Shown here one piece after another: positions 23,438 to 31,434 of a stretch of DNA of 37,569 bases (the first letter of the stretch is position 1; the number at the start of each line of letters is the position of its first letter). The notes beneath the pieces are model-generated. The model did not search any database and had not been told where the DNA came from. It saw nothing but the letters and a program-made list of their open reading frames with translations. Location of the stretch: the IMG/VR virus record IMGVR_UViG_3300027985_000067, positions 1 to 37,569 of that record; one strand, given 5' to 3'. Source of the stretch: a virus. The position numbers were made by a program, and so were the translations under genes.

Positions 23438-25651
23438 TTAAAGGCTACAGCTTTCGCAAGCAGTTTCTTCAACTTCAGTCACTTTGTCAGAAGTCTTATC
23501 TAACATTCGGTAGTTGTGATAGTACCAAGTCTTCATTCCGAGTTTAGCTGCGAGGAAGATAGCCTTCATCATCGCCGCATCCGATACCGCCCCTTTATTG
23601 TAGTCGTGGTAGAAGTCTGCACTAATGCCCTGACCCGCCCACTTCTGAATGATAGCGTACACCTTCACCATATCTTCCATATCAATGTCCCAAGCGAGTT
23701 GATAGTTTAGCTTGTCCATCTCAGGAGCCCGGAAGTAGACACTACCCTTGCGTGAGTTCTTGTAAATCTCCAGATCACGCACTGGATACACGCCATTTGT
23801 ACTACCTGTTACAAGTGACGAAGATTCTACAGGCATGAAGCTCTCAAGGACAGCAAACCGGACGCCATATTTAGCCACATCTTCTCGCAAGGATTCCCAG
23901 TCATACACACTTGCTTGCGAATGATACTTGTCAACTTCCTTGTTATAGGAATCAACAGGCAACCAACCCTCTTGGTACTTAGTCTTATCCATCCACTCAC
24001 AATGTCCTTTCTCCCTAGCCAACCGCACAGAAGCTTTGTGCAGGAAGTATGAATGACGTTCGGCTAGACGGTGAAGTGCATTACGTCCTTCTTTAGTATC
24101 ATACTTGTAACCATTCTTAGCCATCCAGTGAGCCACGTTAGTCATACCAATACCAATTGAACGATAGGACTTGGCAGACTTCTCCATACTCTCGTAAGGG
24201 TATACAGTGTCGTCAATAGTGTTATCAACGAGCTTACATAGAGTGTATGCCAGTTCTTCATATTCCTCATCAGTGTAATCATCTACAACAATACTGCCCA
24301 AGAAACATAGGGCGATTGTCCCGTCTGAATCCTCTTTGTAAAGTTCTCGTGGGCTTGAGAATGGTTTAGTTGGGAGTAATACCTCTTGGCAAAGATTTGA
24401 GAGTCGAATCGGTTCCTTAAACGGTGTGTGCTTGTTCACATTATCAATGAAAGTAATGTAATTCCGTCCAGTGTCCCTGCGAGCTTCAACAAGCTGTTTG
24501 AGAATATCACGAGCATTAACTAGACGTTTCTTAACGTCAGAGGCCAGTACACGTTCGTATTCTTGCTCAAATGCTTCTTCGTTTGCATCATAGAATAGCT
24601 CCCAAAGTTTGGGTGCATAGTATGGACTGACGCACATCCATTGTTCTTTCTTAGCCGCTTTCTTCAGGAACAACGTATTAACAGCAATTGAGTAGTCAAG
24701 CGTATCAATCCGGTAGTTCTCTGGTGTACGTTGCTGCTTCATCGTCAGTAGTGCATCCACTTCAGGATCAAGCACTGTGTAGGTTACTGTCGCGCTACCT
24801 CCCCTCGTTACCTGAGAGTTAGCTGCTACAGCACTAGCAATATGTTTGTAGTAGTTGTGCTTGCCAGCATGTGTCACCATACCACCCTTAACTGGATCTT
24901 TTGGTGCCCGTGTTGTTAGTTCAATGCCGATACCAGATCGTTGTGCTGTCAGCTTGTAAGCAATATCAATTGCAGCCTGAATGCTATCAACAGTATCACC
25001 ACCACTCATTACAGCACAAGAGGGGGATGACTCTAGTTGGGTACGACTGCCATTTAAGCATGGGGTAGGTAAATTTAACTTAAGCCCGCTAAGAGCGTTG
25101 TAAGCACTAATAACAGCTTCCAGACGACTATTCTCATTACGCATCTGGTTCATAGCAATCCCCATAAAAAGCATCTGAGGAGTCTCTACAATGCCTTGTG
25201 AGAAGTTAATCAGATACTTGTCATACATCTGCTTCAGTGTAGCATATGTATAAGTGAAGTCTTTCGTATGGTCAATAACACTGTCTAGTTCTTCTAGCTC
25301 GTAGTCAGTGTAACCCATATCAACCCACCAACCGTTCTCAACAGCTTCTTCATAGAAGTCTTTGAGGGATGGGATAGAGAATGAACCATATGCCTCTTTG
25401 TAAAGCTGCCCAACCAAGAGGCGAGCAGCCATCTTAGTATGACCTTCGGTGCGTTTAGCCAGACAAGCATTGATGAGCGCGTTGTGCAGATCAACTGTAC
25501 TACAGCGTTCGGTTAGACCACGTACAGCATCAAACACTACAGAAGACCAATCTACACCACATTCCTCACTGGCCCAGTTAGCCCATTTGTTTAGATTGTC
25601 TACGTCAAATTGTGCTACGGAGCCATCTCGTTTAATAATCTCGTTAATCAA
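23438..25651 (-). CDS. nrdA: Class I ribonucleotide reductase, alpha (large) subunit
   Basis: This 737-residue catalytic subunit shows an N-terminal ATP-cone-like start (IIKRDGSVAQFDVDNLNKW), the SPSCAVMSGGD segment with the first redox cysteine, the active-site loop NLCQE, ALCFLGS with the partner cysteine, and a C-terminal CESC pair that receives electrons from glutaredoxin. It makes deoxyribonucleoside diphosphates for phage DNA. The start is TTG 25651, seven nt after AGGAG. The gene is uninterrupted, although an endonuclease gene lies just upstream, a common neighbour of phage nrd genes. Confidence 0.94.
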   Translation of the reverse strand: MINEIIKRDGSVAQFDVDNLNKWANWASEECGVDWSSVVFDAVRGLTERCSTVDLHNALINACLAKRTEGHTKMAARLLVGQLYKEAYGSFSIPSLKDFYEEAVENGWWVDMGYTDYELEELDSVIDHTKDFTYTYATLKQMYDKYLINFSQGIVETPQMLFMGIAMNQMRNENSRLEAVISAYNALSGLKLNLPTPCLNGSRTQLESSPSCAVMSGGDTVDSIQAAIDIAYKLTAQRSGIGIELTTRAPKDPVKGGMVTHAGKHNYYKHIASAVAANSQVTRGGSATVTYTVLDPEVDALLTMKQQRTPENYRIDTLDYSIAVNTLFLKKAAKKEQWMCVSPYYAPKLWELFYDANEEAFEQEYERVLASDVKKRLVNARDILKQLVEARRDTGRNYITFIDNVNKHTPFKEPIRLSNLCQEVLLPTKPFSSPRELYKEDSDGTIALCFLGSIVVDDYTDEEYEELAYTLCKLVDNTIDDTVYPYESMEKSAKSYRSIGIGMTNVAHWMAKNGYKYDTKEGRNALHRLAERHSYFLHKASVRLAREKGHCEWMDKTKYQEGWLPVDSYNKEVDKYHSQASVYDWESLREDVAKYGVRFAVLESFMPVESSSLVTGSTNGVYPVRDLEIYKNSRKGSVYFRAPEMDKLNYQLAWDIDMEDMVKVYAIIQKWAGQGISADFYHDYNKGAVSDAAMMKAIFLAAKLGMKTWYYHNYRMLDKTSDKVTEVEETACESCSL

Positions 25652-25664
25652 ATTTGTTCTCCTT

Positions 25665-26600
25665 TTACCGACAAAATTCGTTTGTTGTATGCTGTTCAGA
25701 GTAACCAGCGCCTTGCAGGTTAAGCAAGTCTATCTGATGTTGTCGGTATTCGCAAGCCAGAAAGAATGCCAGTTCTTCTCCGTAGGTTTTTACCGAGAAT
25801 GCCTTTTTACACACCTTGCTATTTACGCTGTTCCAATGGGCACACCAGTAATCAGTGTATTTAGACTTTGTGGTGTCTTTGTGAACACCTTTAACGCCAC
25901 TTTTGTTGTTGGTTCTCAGTCCGTAATTATTACGCGATTGTTCCTTTTGGGTTGCCCATCTACAGTTGTCTTTACTGTACCCTTTGGAGTTATCAATACG
26001 ATCTAGCGTTATAAACTCACCTTCAATCTCTGGCTTCGGCCCCATGTCGGCATAGAATTGCTTGAAGTCGTTCACCCAAGTATCGCAGACCGTAATTCCC
26101 CTGTCTCCATAATCTTTATAGTCTTTGTTATTTGGGTCACAGCACCGCTCTTTCATCTTACGCCAAGAGCAATATTCAGGCGTGTTTCTCATTCCATGGA
26201 AATCATCTCGGTTTCTTTGAGATTCTTTAGCAGCGCATCCACAAGAAGATGTCTTACCGTAATTGAACCTGCCTATTGTTGTGGTAGTTGTGTTACCACA
26301 TTCGCATTGGAATAGCCACAAATAATCACCATTACTAGACTTCTCTCCAGTGCAACTAAGTGCTGTCAATTTATTCTTCTTAATTCCTGTTATGTCTTTT
26401 TTATTCTTAGACTTTTTTGGACAGCCACCACAAGATGAAGTTTGACCAGTCTTTACATAATTGTAATTCTTAGTGCAAGTGGCTCCACAAGAACATAAGA
26501 AATCAGCTACTTTCTTACCCTCAACTTTTCTGATGTTACCTAAGTAAGTTAGTTTTCCTTTGATCTCGCCTACCTGTAAAGGATTCTTCTCTTTAAACAA
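25665..26600 (-). CDS. Free-standing homing endonuclease with zinc-binding N terminus, HNH-like core and AP2 domain
   Basis: This 311-residue protein has two Cys-rich repeats near the N terminus (CSCGATCTK to SSCGGC, and CECG to SSCGC), then the core typical of phage HNH-superfamily enzymes: EYCSWRKMKERCCDPNN, YKDYGDRGITVCDTW, LDRIDNSKGYSKDNCRW. The C-terminal end SGVKGVHKDTTKSKYTDYWCAHW is an AP2-type DNA-binding fold. It starts at TTG 26600 behind GAGGAG. It lies between phoH and nrdA, a typical insertion spot of homing genes. Its cut site may lie in nrdA of related phages. Confidence 0.82.
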   Translation of the reverse strand: MFKEKNPLQVGEIKGKLTYLGNIRKVEGKKVADFLCSCGATCTKNYNYVKTGQTSSCGGCPKKSKNKKDITGIKKNKLTALSCTGEKSSNGDYLWLFQCECGNTTTTTIGRFNYGKTSSCGCAAKESQRNRDDFHGMRNTPEYCSWRKMKERCCDPNNKDYKDYGDRGITVCDTWVNDFKQFYADMGPKPEIEGEFITLDRIDNSKGYSKDNCRWATQKEQSRNNYGLRTNNKSGVKGVHKDTTKSKYTDYWCAHWNSVNSKVCKKAFSVKTYGEELAFFLACEYRQHQIDLLNLQGAGYSEQHTTNEFCR

Positions 26601-26605
26601 ATGCG

Positions 26606-27382
26606 CTACTCCTCATAAAGTTTGTTAATAAATGCACTACCGTCACTACGTTGGTTGTCGTCACGAGTCATTTTAACATATCCAACGAAAGGCTCAAATT
26701 TAGACCAACGAGCACCTTGGTGTGTCATAGTAGTGCGCTCAATAAAGTCAGCAAAACCATCTTGACGTTTCTTAACAGAGTACCGTTGTCCTGAATCACC
26801 TAGCAAGATATACTTAGTATTTTGACCACACCGTTCAGTCAACAACTTGATTGTGTTAGGACTCATCGTTTGACATTCGTCAACCACAACAATCGCATTG
26901 TCGAACGTAATTCCCAACAGAAAATTAGGCACAGTTAGTCGGATTCGATCCTTTGACATATCATTTTCCAGTTTGTTCTTAGACATGAGTTCATGGAAAA
27001 TTCTCTTAGTCGTATCCATGTGTGCAGAAAGTTTGTCTGATTCAGATCCACTAAGATACCCTATCTGATCATCCCCAACTTCTGTGGGTGTCTTAATGAA
27101 TACCAATTGCTGGTAATTATGTGTCTTCATTTGTGTTAGTGCCCACCATAATGCGGTTGTACTCTTACCGCAACCACTTGGAGCATCCACTACACTAAAC
27201 ACATTCTTGTTAAACGAGTCCACGCAATCATTCTGCAAACCAAGTGGCTTAAACCAGTCTAGGTTCCAATCATTCTCAAACTGTTTCTTACGATCTTCTG
27301 TCAAAAGTTGTGCTCCAATATCCTGTCGGCGTTGTTTACGACTCTTACGATCTTGCTGACGCATACGATTCTGACCGCTCAT
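26606..27382 (-). CDS. phoH: PhoH-family P-loop ATPase
   Basis: The start is set at ATG 27382 because GGAGGG lies 9 nt upstream, giving 258 residues. It has Walker A (APSGCGKST) and Walker B with VVVDECQTM, the conserved PhoH signature ECQ, and a GDSGQR segment. PhoH-like proteins are widespread in phages, with proposed ATPase and RNA-related helicase/nuclease roles; the exact job is unsettled. A very basic N-terminal tail (RKSRKQRRQD) suggests nucleic acid binding. It has its own promoter at 27434-27462. Confidence 0.85.
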   Translation of the reverse strand: MSGQNRMRQQDRKSRKQRRQDIGAQLLTEDRKKQFENDWNLDWFKPLGLQNDCVDSFNKNVFSVVDAPSGCGKSTTALWWALTQMKTHNYQQLVFIKTPTEVGDDQIGYLSGSESDKLSAHMDTTKRIFHELMSKNKLENDMSKDRIRLTVPNFLLGITFDNAIVVVDECQTMSPNTIKLLTERCGQNTKYILLGDSGQRYSVKKRQDGFADFIERTTMTHQGARWSKFEPFVGYVKMTRDDNQRSDGSAFINKLYEE

Positions 27383-27433
27383 TAAATACTTCCCTCCATA
27401 AAATCCAAGCAGACTGTTTAGAACGAATCTTCT

Positions 27434-27462
27434 ATAATAAACAATCTGCCCAGATATATCAA
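27434..27462 (-). promoter_or_regulatory. Sigma70-like promoter for phoH
   Basis: On the reverse strand TTGATA is followed after exactly 17 nt by TATTAT. It lies in the 87-nt gap between the dUTPase stop and the phoH start. The -35 and -10 match 5 of 6 consensus bases each. Confidence 0.6.
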
Positions 27463-27469
27463 CACACAA

Positions 27470-27910
27470 TTACTTACCAGTAGATCCAAACCCACCTTCG
27501 CCACGAACAGTCTCGTCCAAACTATCTACCAGATCAAACTCTACACGTTCATATTTCTTAAAGACAATCTGGGCGATACGTTCGTGATGTTTAATTACCT
27601 GTGGACGAGTACCTGTGTTACATAATAGAACACAAACCTCTCCACGATAATCATCGTCGATAATTCCTCCCAACACAGTTAGCTTGAAATTCTTAGCCAA
27701 ACCACTACGATCACAGATATGTCCATAATATCCTGCCGGAATAGTCATAGCAACACCTGTCCGAATCATTACAGTATCTTGTGGTGCGATAATGATTGGC
27801 AGGTTATCTTTTATGGAAGTATCTGCATACAGATCTGCTCCGGCTGCACCATCTGAACCGTAAGTTGGTAACATAGCTTCTGGGGATAATAGTTTTACAT
27901 TGATTTTCAA
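27470..27910 (-). CDS. dut: dUTP diphosphatase (dUTPase)
   Basis: This 146-residue protein has all five trimeric dUTPase motifs: GSDGAAGADLYA, the DRSGLAK motif, LGGIIDDDYRGEV, an ERIAQIVF motif and the C-terminal RGEGGFGSTG that closes over the substrate. It hydrolyses dUTP to dUMP and pyrophosphate, keeping uracil out of DNA and feeding thymidylate synthesis. The start is TTG 27910, nine nt after AGGAGG. Length is normal for the family. It fits the nearby deaminase and reductase. Confidence 0.95.
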   Translation of the reverse strand: MKINVKLLSPEAMLPTYGSDGAAGADLYADTSIKDNLPIIIAPQDTVMIRTGVAMTIPAGYYGHICDRSGLAKNFKLTVLGGIIDDDYRGEVCVLLCNTGTRPQVIKHHERIAQIVFKKYERVEFDLVDSLDETVRGEGGFGSTGK

Positions 27911-27949
27911 TCTAGTATTCCTCCTAATGAAATTAAACTTTCACAATAC

Positions 27950-27978
27950 ACTATATAATGAAATTATACATTCATTAA
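27950..27978 (-). promoter_or_regulatory. Weak sigma70-like promoter candidate for the dUTPase gene
   Basis: On the reverse strand TTAATG precedes TATAGT by 17 nt, overlapping the end of the upstream exonuclease gene. The -10 is good (5 of 6), the -35 poor (3 of 6). A second TATAAT lies within the spacer. Confidence 0.3.
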
Positions 27979-28911
27979 CGTATTTCTCATCTGCTCTTTT
28001 GTCCGAACATTTTTCCGCATACGTTTATGACTACCACAGTTATCGCAACGATATGTCTCAAACTTAGACAGGTTCGTATAAGCATACTTGCCATATTGTT
28101 TAATCATAGCATCCGATCCACATGTATTGCAACGCATTTTGTCATCGTTGTAGTAGAGTCCTACATTCGGATGTTTGCTGTCCCAACTACGTAATTTCAG
28201 ATAGAGTTCTTCAAGACTCAATACGTCTAATTTATTGTACTCCTCAAGCTCCCGCCAAGCATCAGGATTATCCTTGAGACATTCATCCCAGAGATGGAAG
28301 CCATGAAACTTACCATGTTCACTCTTCTTGTATTTCATGCACAGTTTGTCTGTCAAGAATGCCAGTTTATTAGATGTAAAGCCAAACTGTTTCTTAGCAA
28401 TCTCTAGTGTATCTACAATCTTATATGGACTCGGACAATCATACCCCATTGAAAGGAATCGTGCATTGATCTTCTTCACATCAAAGCCTTTCATATTGTG
28501 CCCTACGACAATATCGCAATCATCTAGTAGTTCCCACAAGGTATCTAGTAAAAGGCTGTCATCCTCCTCTTTGACGTATCCTCGCAGGTCTTGGTAGATT
28601 ACATCGTCTTGACCTAACCATTTAGCACAGAATGATAACAGGAACCAATCTGTCTGGATTTGATTCAGTCCGACGTTCTCTTTGAACAGTCGCCAGACAA
28701 ATGCTCGAACTGGAGCAGTTTCTGTATCTAAGAACAGAATCTTTGGTCCATCTTGTTCCTCCGAAACATCCTCGCTCACACGAGCAAGAATATCATTTAC
28801 GGTACTTTTACAAGACTTGCGACCAAATACAATCTTGGCAATTTCTCGTGATGAGTATCCTAGACTGGATAAGTCTTTAACCTTATTTACGATAGTATCA
28901 TTGTGCTTCAT
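27964..28911 (-). CDS. RNase H-fold 3'-5' exonuclease-like protein with helix-turn-helix and zinc ribbon
   Basis: This 315-residue protein has a possible helix-turn-helix at residues about 17-45 (GYSSREIAKIVFGRK), a DEDD-type nuclease core with FLDTETAPV, DIVVGHNMKGFDVKKINAR and YNKLDVLSLEELY, and a C-terminal zinc ribbon (CNTCG, then CDNCG). The core matches predicted exonucleases related to the PolB proofreading domain and YprB-like nucleases. It likely trims or processes nucleic acids during replication or repair. The ATG has GGAG upstream. The domain combination may give it sequence preference; substrate unknown. Confidence 0.72.
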   Translation of the reverse strand: MKHNDTIVNKVKDLSSLGYSSREIAKIVFGRKSCKSTVNDILARVSEDVSEEQDGPKILFLDTETAPVRAFVWRLFKENVGLNQIQTDWFLLSFCAKWLGQDDVIYQDLRGYVKEEDDSLLLDTLWELLDDCDIVVGHNMKGFDVKKINARFLSMGYDCPSPYKIVDTLEIAKKQFGFTSNKLAFLTDKLCMKYKKSEHGKFHGFHLWDECLKDNPDAWRELEEYNKLDVLSLEELYLKLRSWDSKHPNVGLYYNDDKMRCNTCGSDAMIKQYGKYAYTNLSKFETYRCDNCGSHKRMRKNVRTKEQMRNTLMNV

Positions 28912-29585
28912 ACTTTCTCCTTATATTGCATCTCAAGGATTAACTCAAGGTAGTGGATTGCTTTACGAATATCCTGCGAACCATTCTTGTCTTTATGACG
29001 TGTTGCATATTTAACTACATTTCCTTGAAAATAGTCTAAGTTGTTTGCTTGGATGTATTCAATAGGTTGAATTCCGCACTCTTTATAGTGATTACCTCCG
29101 ATTTGGGTGTCTAAAGCATATTCTGGAGTAGGTTCTACCTTATTAGCTTCCTCCCGCACACACTCCAGTTTGAACCAATGACTTCCTTCTCGCGGGATTG
29201 CCAGATACACTTCTGACTCATCTTCGTCAATACATTCACCAATACATCCATGAAATTCATCGAGCAGATAGTCCACACGAAACCATTTTCCAATGTTCGA
29301 TTCTTGCATAGGTTCTTCCTGTTTGAATGATATATCCTTAGGATCGTACCAAGGTTTGTCTGGGATTGGTATAAAATTCATCAAGGCTTCTATAGCATCA
29401 ACGGCACAGTATCTATCTCCCTCCGTAGCCGTAAGATAGACGCCATCTTCTTCGTCCAATTTCATCCAACTCGTGGAAAAATTATCTTCTATATCAAAAT
29501 GTGTAGCACCATCTGGCATTGGATATTCCCGATCCAATTCTAGCAGAAACTCTTGCTGTTCTCGTGTCAAATCATTCCACTTCAT
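28908..29585 (-). CDS. DUF3310-domain protein
   Basis: The start ATG 29585 follows GAGGAGG by six nt (225 residues); a longer reading would contain that site. The last 65 residues are a DUF3310/SaV-like domain: QIGGNHYKECGIQPIEYIQ, then FQGNVVKYATRHKDKNG and DIRKAIHYLELILEM. Such domains are frequent in phages, sometimes annotated as nucleotide kinase without strong proof. The first 155 residues are acidic and contain WFRVDYLLDEFHGCIGECID, perhaps a small beta domain. The stop overlaps the next start. Confidence 0.75.
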   Translation of the reverse strand: MKWNDLTREQQEFLLELDREYPMPDGATHFDIEDNFSTSWMKLDEEDGVYLTATEGDRYCAVDAIEALMNFIPIPDKPWYDPKDISFKQEEPMQESNIGKWFRVDYLLDEFHGCIGECIDEDESEVYLAIPREGSHWFKLECVREEANKVEPTPEYALDTQIGGNHYKECGIQPIEYIQANNLDYFQGNVVKYATRHKDKNGSQDIRKAIHYLELILEMQYKEKV

Positions 29586-29596
29586 ATCTTTCCTCC

Positions 29597-29776
29597 TCAA
29601 CTGAACACAGATGCCATCTTACCTGTAGAAATCTTCTCTATGACTTCTTCAAAATCAGGCAAGGTTTCGTTGTCTGCAATAATAGCTTCTACCATATTTA
29701 CCAGAGGGTCATCGAGAGGATCTAGCCCGACCTGTAGTAAACATTTCCTGAATGTATATAACTCACTTAAATTCAT
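29597..29776 (-). CDS. Hypothetical small protein, 59 residues
   Basis: The frame from ATG 29776 to TGA at 29597-29599 fills the gap exactly between the DUF3310 gene and the HNH gene. GAGGAGGG lies upstream of the start and the stop overlaps the ribosome site of the next gene (TTGAGGAGG). The product begins MNLSELYTFRKCLLQVGLDP and is acidic and helical. No family recognised. Confidence 0.65.
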   Translation of the reverse strand: MNLSELYTFRKCLLQVGLDPLDDPLVNMVEAIIADNETLPDFEEVIEKISTGKMASVFS

Positions 29777-30306
29777 AGCTTTCCCTCCTCAACAATCTGT
29801 CTGAAACTCTCTCTTCGAGTCTTTGTATTATCACTGCTCAGACCATGTTCGTCAAGCACTTTCTTCTGATCTTGTACAGGCATCTTCATCAATTCTATTA
29901 CACGCCTCTCGATCGCACCTTGGTCAAAGGTGATACCTTGTTTTTCCGCATAACTCTTAGTTGTGTGGCACGACTTACATACAAGAGCTAAGTCGTCTGC
30001 GCTCAAACATGTCATAGCTTCTACAAAGGATTGTATGTCTGAAATCTCTGTCAGTTTGTTCTCTCCTCTAAGGTGGTCTACTTGCAAATCCTTCTGCAAG
30101 AAATCTTGACCACAGAGATAACACTCTCCTCCCCAAACCATGTTACCAGTCTTTGTGTTAAGAACACGTTTACGGTTCTTCTTGATCACTTCATGTTTGA
30201 TAGGGCTTCTGTTCCAACAGGCTCTGCGAATCCCTCCGCGAATCCATGCTAGAAAAGATGCCTTCGTCTTCCATATATGAGGAAACTCTTTCCAAGGCTC
30301 TGTCAT
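29773..30306 (-). CDS. HNH endonuclease
   Basis: Start ATG 30306 (177 residues) is preferred over TTG 30318; GGGG lies upstream. The core is a classical zinc-supported HNH: CYLCGQDFLQKDLQVDHLRG, then LALVCKSCHTTKSYAEKQG, with CxxC pairs holding zinc and the DH pair of the first motif (VDH). The first 60 residues are basic (RGGIRRACWNRSPIKHEVIKKNRKR). It may be a homing enzyme or a nuclease serving DNA metabolism. The 102-nt gap upstream holds no clear gene or promoter. Confidence 0.78.
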   Translation of the reverse strand: MTEPWKEFPHIWKTKASFLAWIRGGIRRACWNRSPIKHEVIKKNRKRVLNTKTGNMVWGGECYLCGQDFLQKDLQVDHLRGENKLTEISDIQSFVEAMTCLSADDLALVCKSCHTTKSYAEKQGITFDQGAIERRVIELMKMPVQDQKKVLDEHGLSSDNTKTRRESFRQIVEEGKL

Positions 30307-30408
30307 TATTTGCCCCAAACAGCGTAGATAGAAATTCGTGTCAGATATCCAGCCACAATCATTTGTGACATAGCTTGTGTGGTTAGGATTGTTGGGATTA
30401 GGTATGGG

Positions 30409-31362
30409 TTAATCATTATCATGTTCCTCCAGATATTTCAATAAAGATTGTAAGTCGGCTTCTTGATCGCCTGTTCGTAGCATAAGTGCAAGCGAAAGGT
30501 TCTCAACAAACAAGTCTTTGTAAGAAGCTTTTGTCACGACATCATTTTTATCAATGTATTCGTGCTCATCCCCATACACCTCCTTGAATGTATTAGCAGC
30601 AATCTTCACAAGAGATGGTGTATCTGCAACGCCCTCAAACAGCTTCTCTACACGCTTGGGGCCAACTCCTTTGCATCCTAGATACCCGTCACAGGGGTCT
30701 CCTATAAGCGACTGTGTAAGCACCCATTTGTTTGCCTCGAACTCACTCTGCCAGTGAATCCTATCCTCTTTCTCGATATAATGCCATCCGGGAGTTGTTA
30801 GACAGTCTTTCTCAAGAGAACACATGATACGTCTGCCATTGCTAGGGCCGTCCTTGCAAGCAAGATAGTCTTTATACAACCATTCGCTAATCTGATCGTC
30901 CGACTCTTTCCCATGTACGATACGTGGCTCGTATTTCTTGATAGCATAATCTTTTACAGCAGCAAAGTGTAAAGGTTTCTCTTGTGTGCGATTACCCTTG
31001 TACGTCCTGACGGAGGCAATATCGTCTCGGAAGTTACCTTGCCCTCCAATAGAGAAAACACCTTGTTCAGCATTGCAACTTTTGATAAATCCTTTGATCA
31101 GATTATCCAACACCATATAGCAGACAGAGACATCTTGCACTTCTTCGTAAGGATCAAGTGCCCATTCGGATGTATCTATCCCCATGAACATCTCCATTTC
31201 TTCCATGTAGTTACGGCATTCCTTCTGCGTAGGTTTGTCTGCTACAACTTGTCCTGAACTGTCTAGGATACGGTAGTGTGTCTTGTTGCCAATAGCTGCT
31301 GCTCTGAATACAGGGATGTCTAGGTCAATAATTGCATATTTGAATTTAGCTGGTGGCTTCAC
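30409..31362 (-). CDS. 5'-3' exonuclease (T7 gp6-like, PIN/FEN fold)
   Basis: The start is GTG 31362, because AGGAGG overlaps the earlier GTG 31368; this gives 317 residues. The N terminus has AIIDLDIPVFRAA with the first metal-binding Asp. A cluster (KESDDQISEWLY) and the helix-hairpin-helix GDPCDGYLGCKGVGPKRVEKLF follow, as in FEN-type exonucleases. Such enzymes remove RNA primers and resect DNA ends in T7-like replication. The gene follows ssb across a terminator-like hairpin. Confidence 0.88.
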   Translation of the reverse strand: MKPPAKFKYAIIDLDIPVFRAAAIGNKTHYRILDSSGQVVADKPTQKECRNYMEEMEMFMGIDTSEWALDPYEEVQDVSVCYMVLDNLIKGFIKSCNAEQGVFSIGGQGNFRDDIASVRTYKGNRTQEKPLHFAAVKDYAIKKYEPRIVHGKESDDQISEWLYKDYLACKDGPSNGRRIMCSLEKDCLTTPGWHYIEKEDRIHWQSEFEANKWVLTQSLIGDPCDGYLGCKGVGPKRVEKLFEGVADTPSLVKIAANTFKEVYGDEHEYIDKNDVVTKASYKDLFVENLSLALMLRTGDQEADLQSLLKYLEEHDND

Positions 31363-31372
31363 TCGCACCTCC

Positions 31373-31412
31373 TATAAAAGAAAACCACGTCCAGACTTCT
31401 CCAAACGTGGTT
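31373..31412 (-). terminator. Intrinsic terminator or attenuator between ssb and the exonuclease gene
   Basis: Read leftward, AACCACGT (31412-31405) pairs with ACGTGGTT (31390-31383), a perfect 8-bp stem with a 14-nt loop, followed by TTCTTTTAT. The T run ends right at the AGGAGG of the exonuclease gene. Confidence 0.75.
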
Positions 31413-31434
31413 ATGTTTAAATCCTAATTAGTTG

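Noticed and set aside
25449-26006. A 185-codon open frame on the + strand
   Set aside because: It lies opposite nrdA and the endonuclease gene, has no ribosome site, and its translation looks like a shadow of the opposite strand.
30307-30408. Possible 21-residue gene and stop-codon read-through from the exonuclease gene to the HNH gene
   Set aside because: The 21-codon frame has no ribosome site. The 34 codons from the exonuclease stop to the HNH start happen to be in the same frame without stops, but chance explains this and the HNH gene has its own start.
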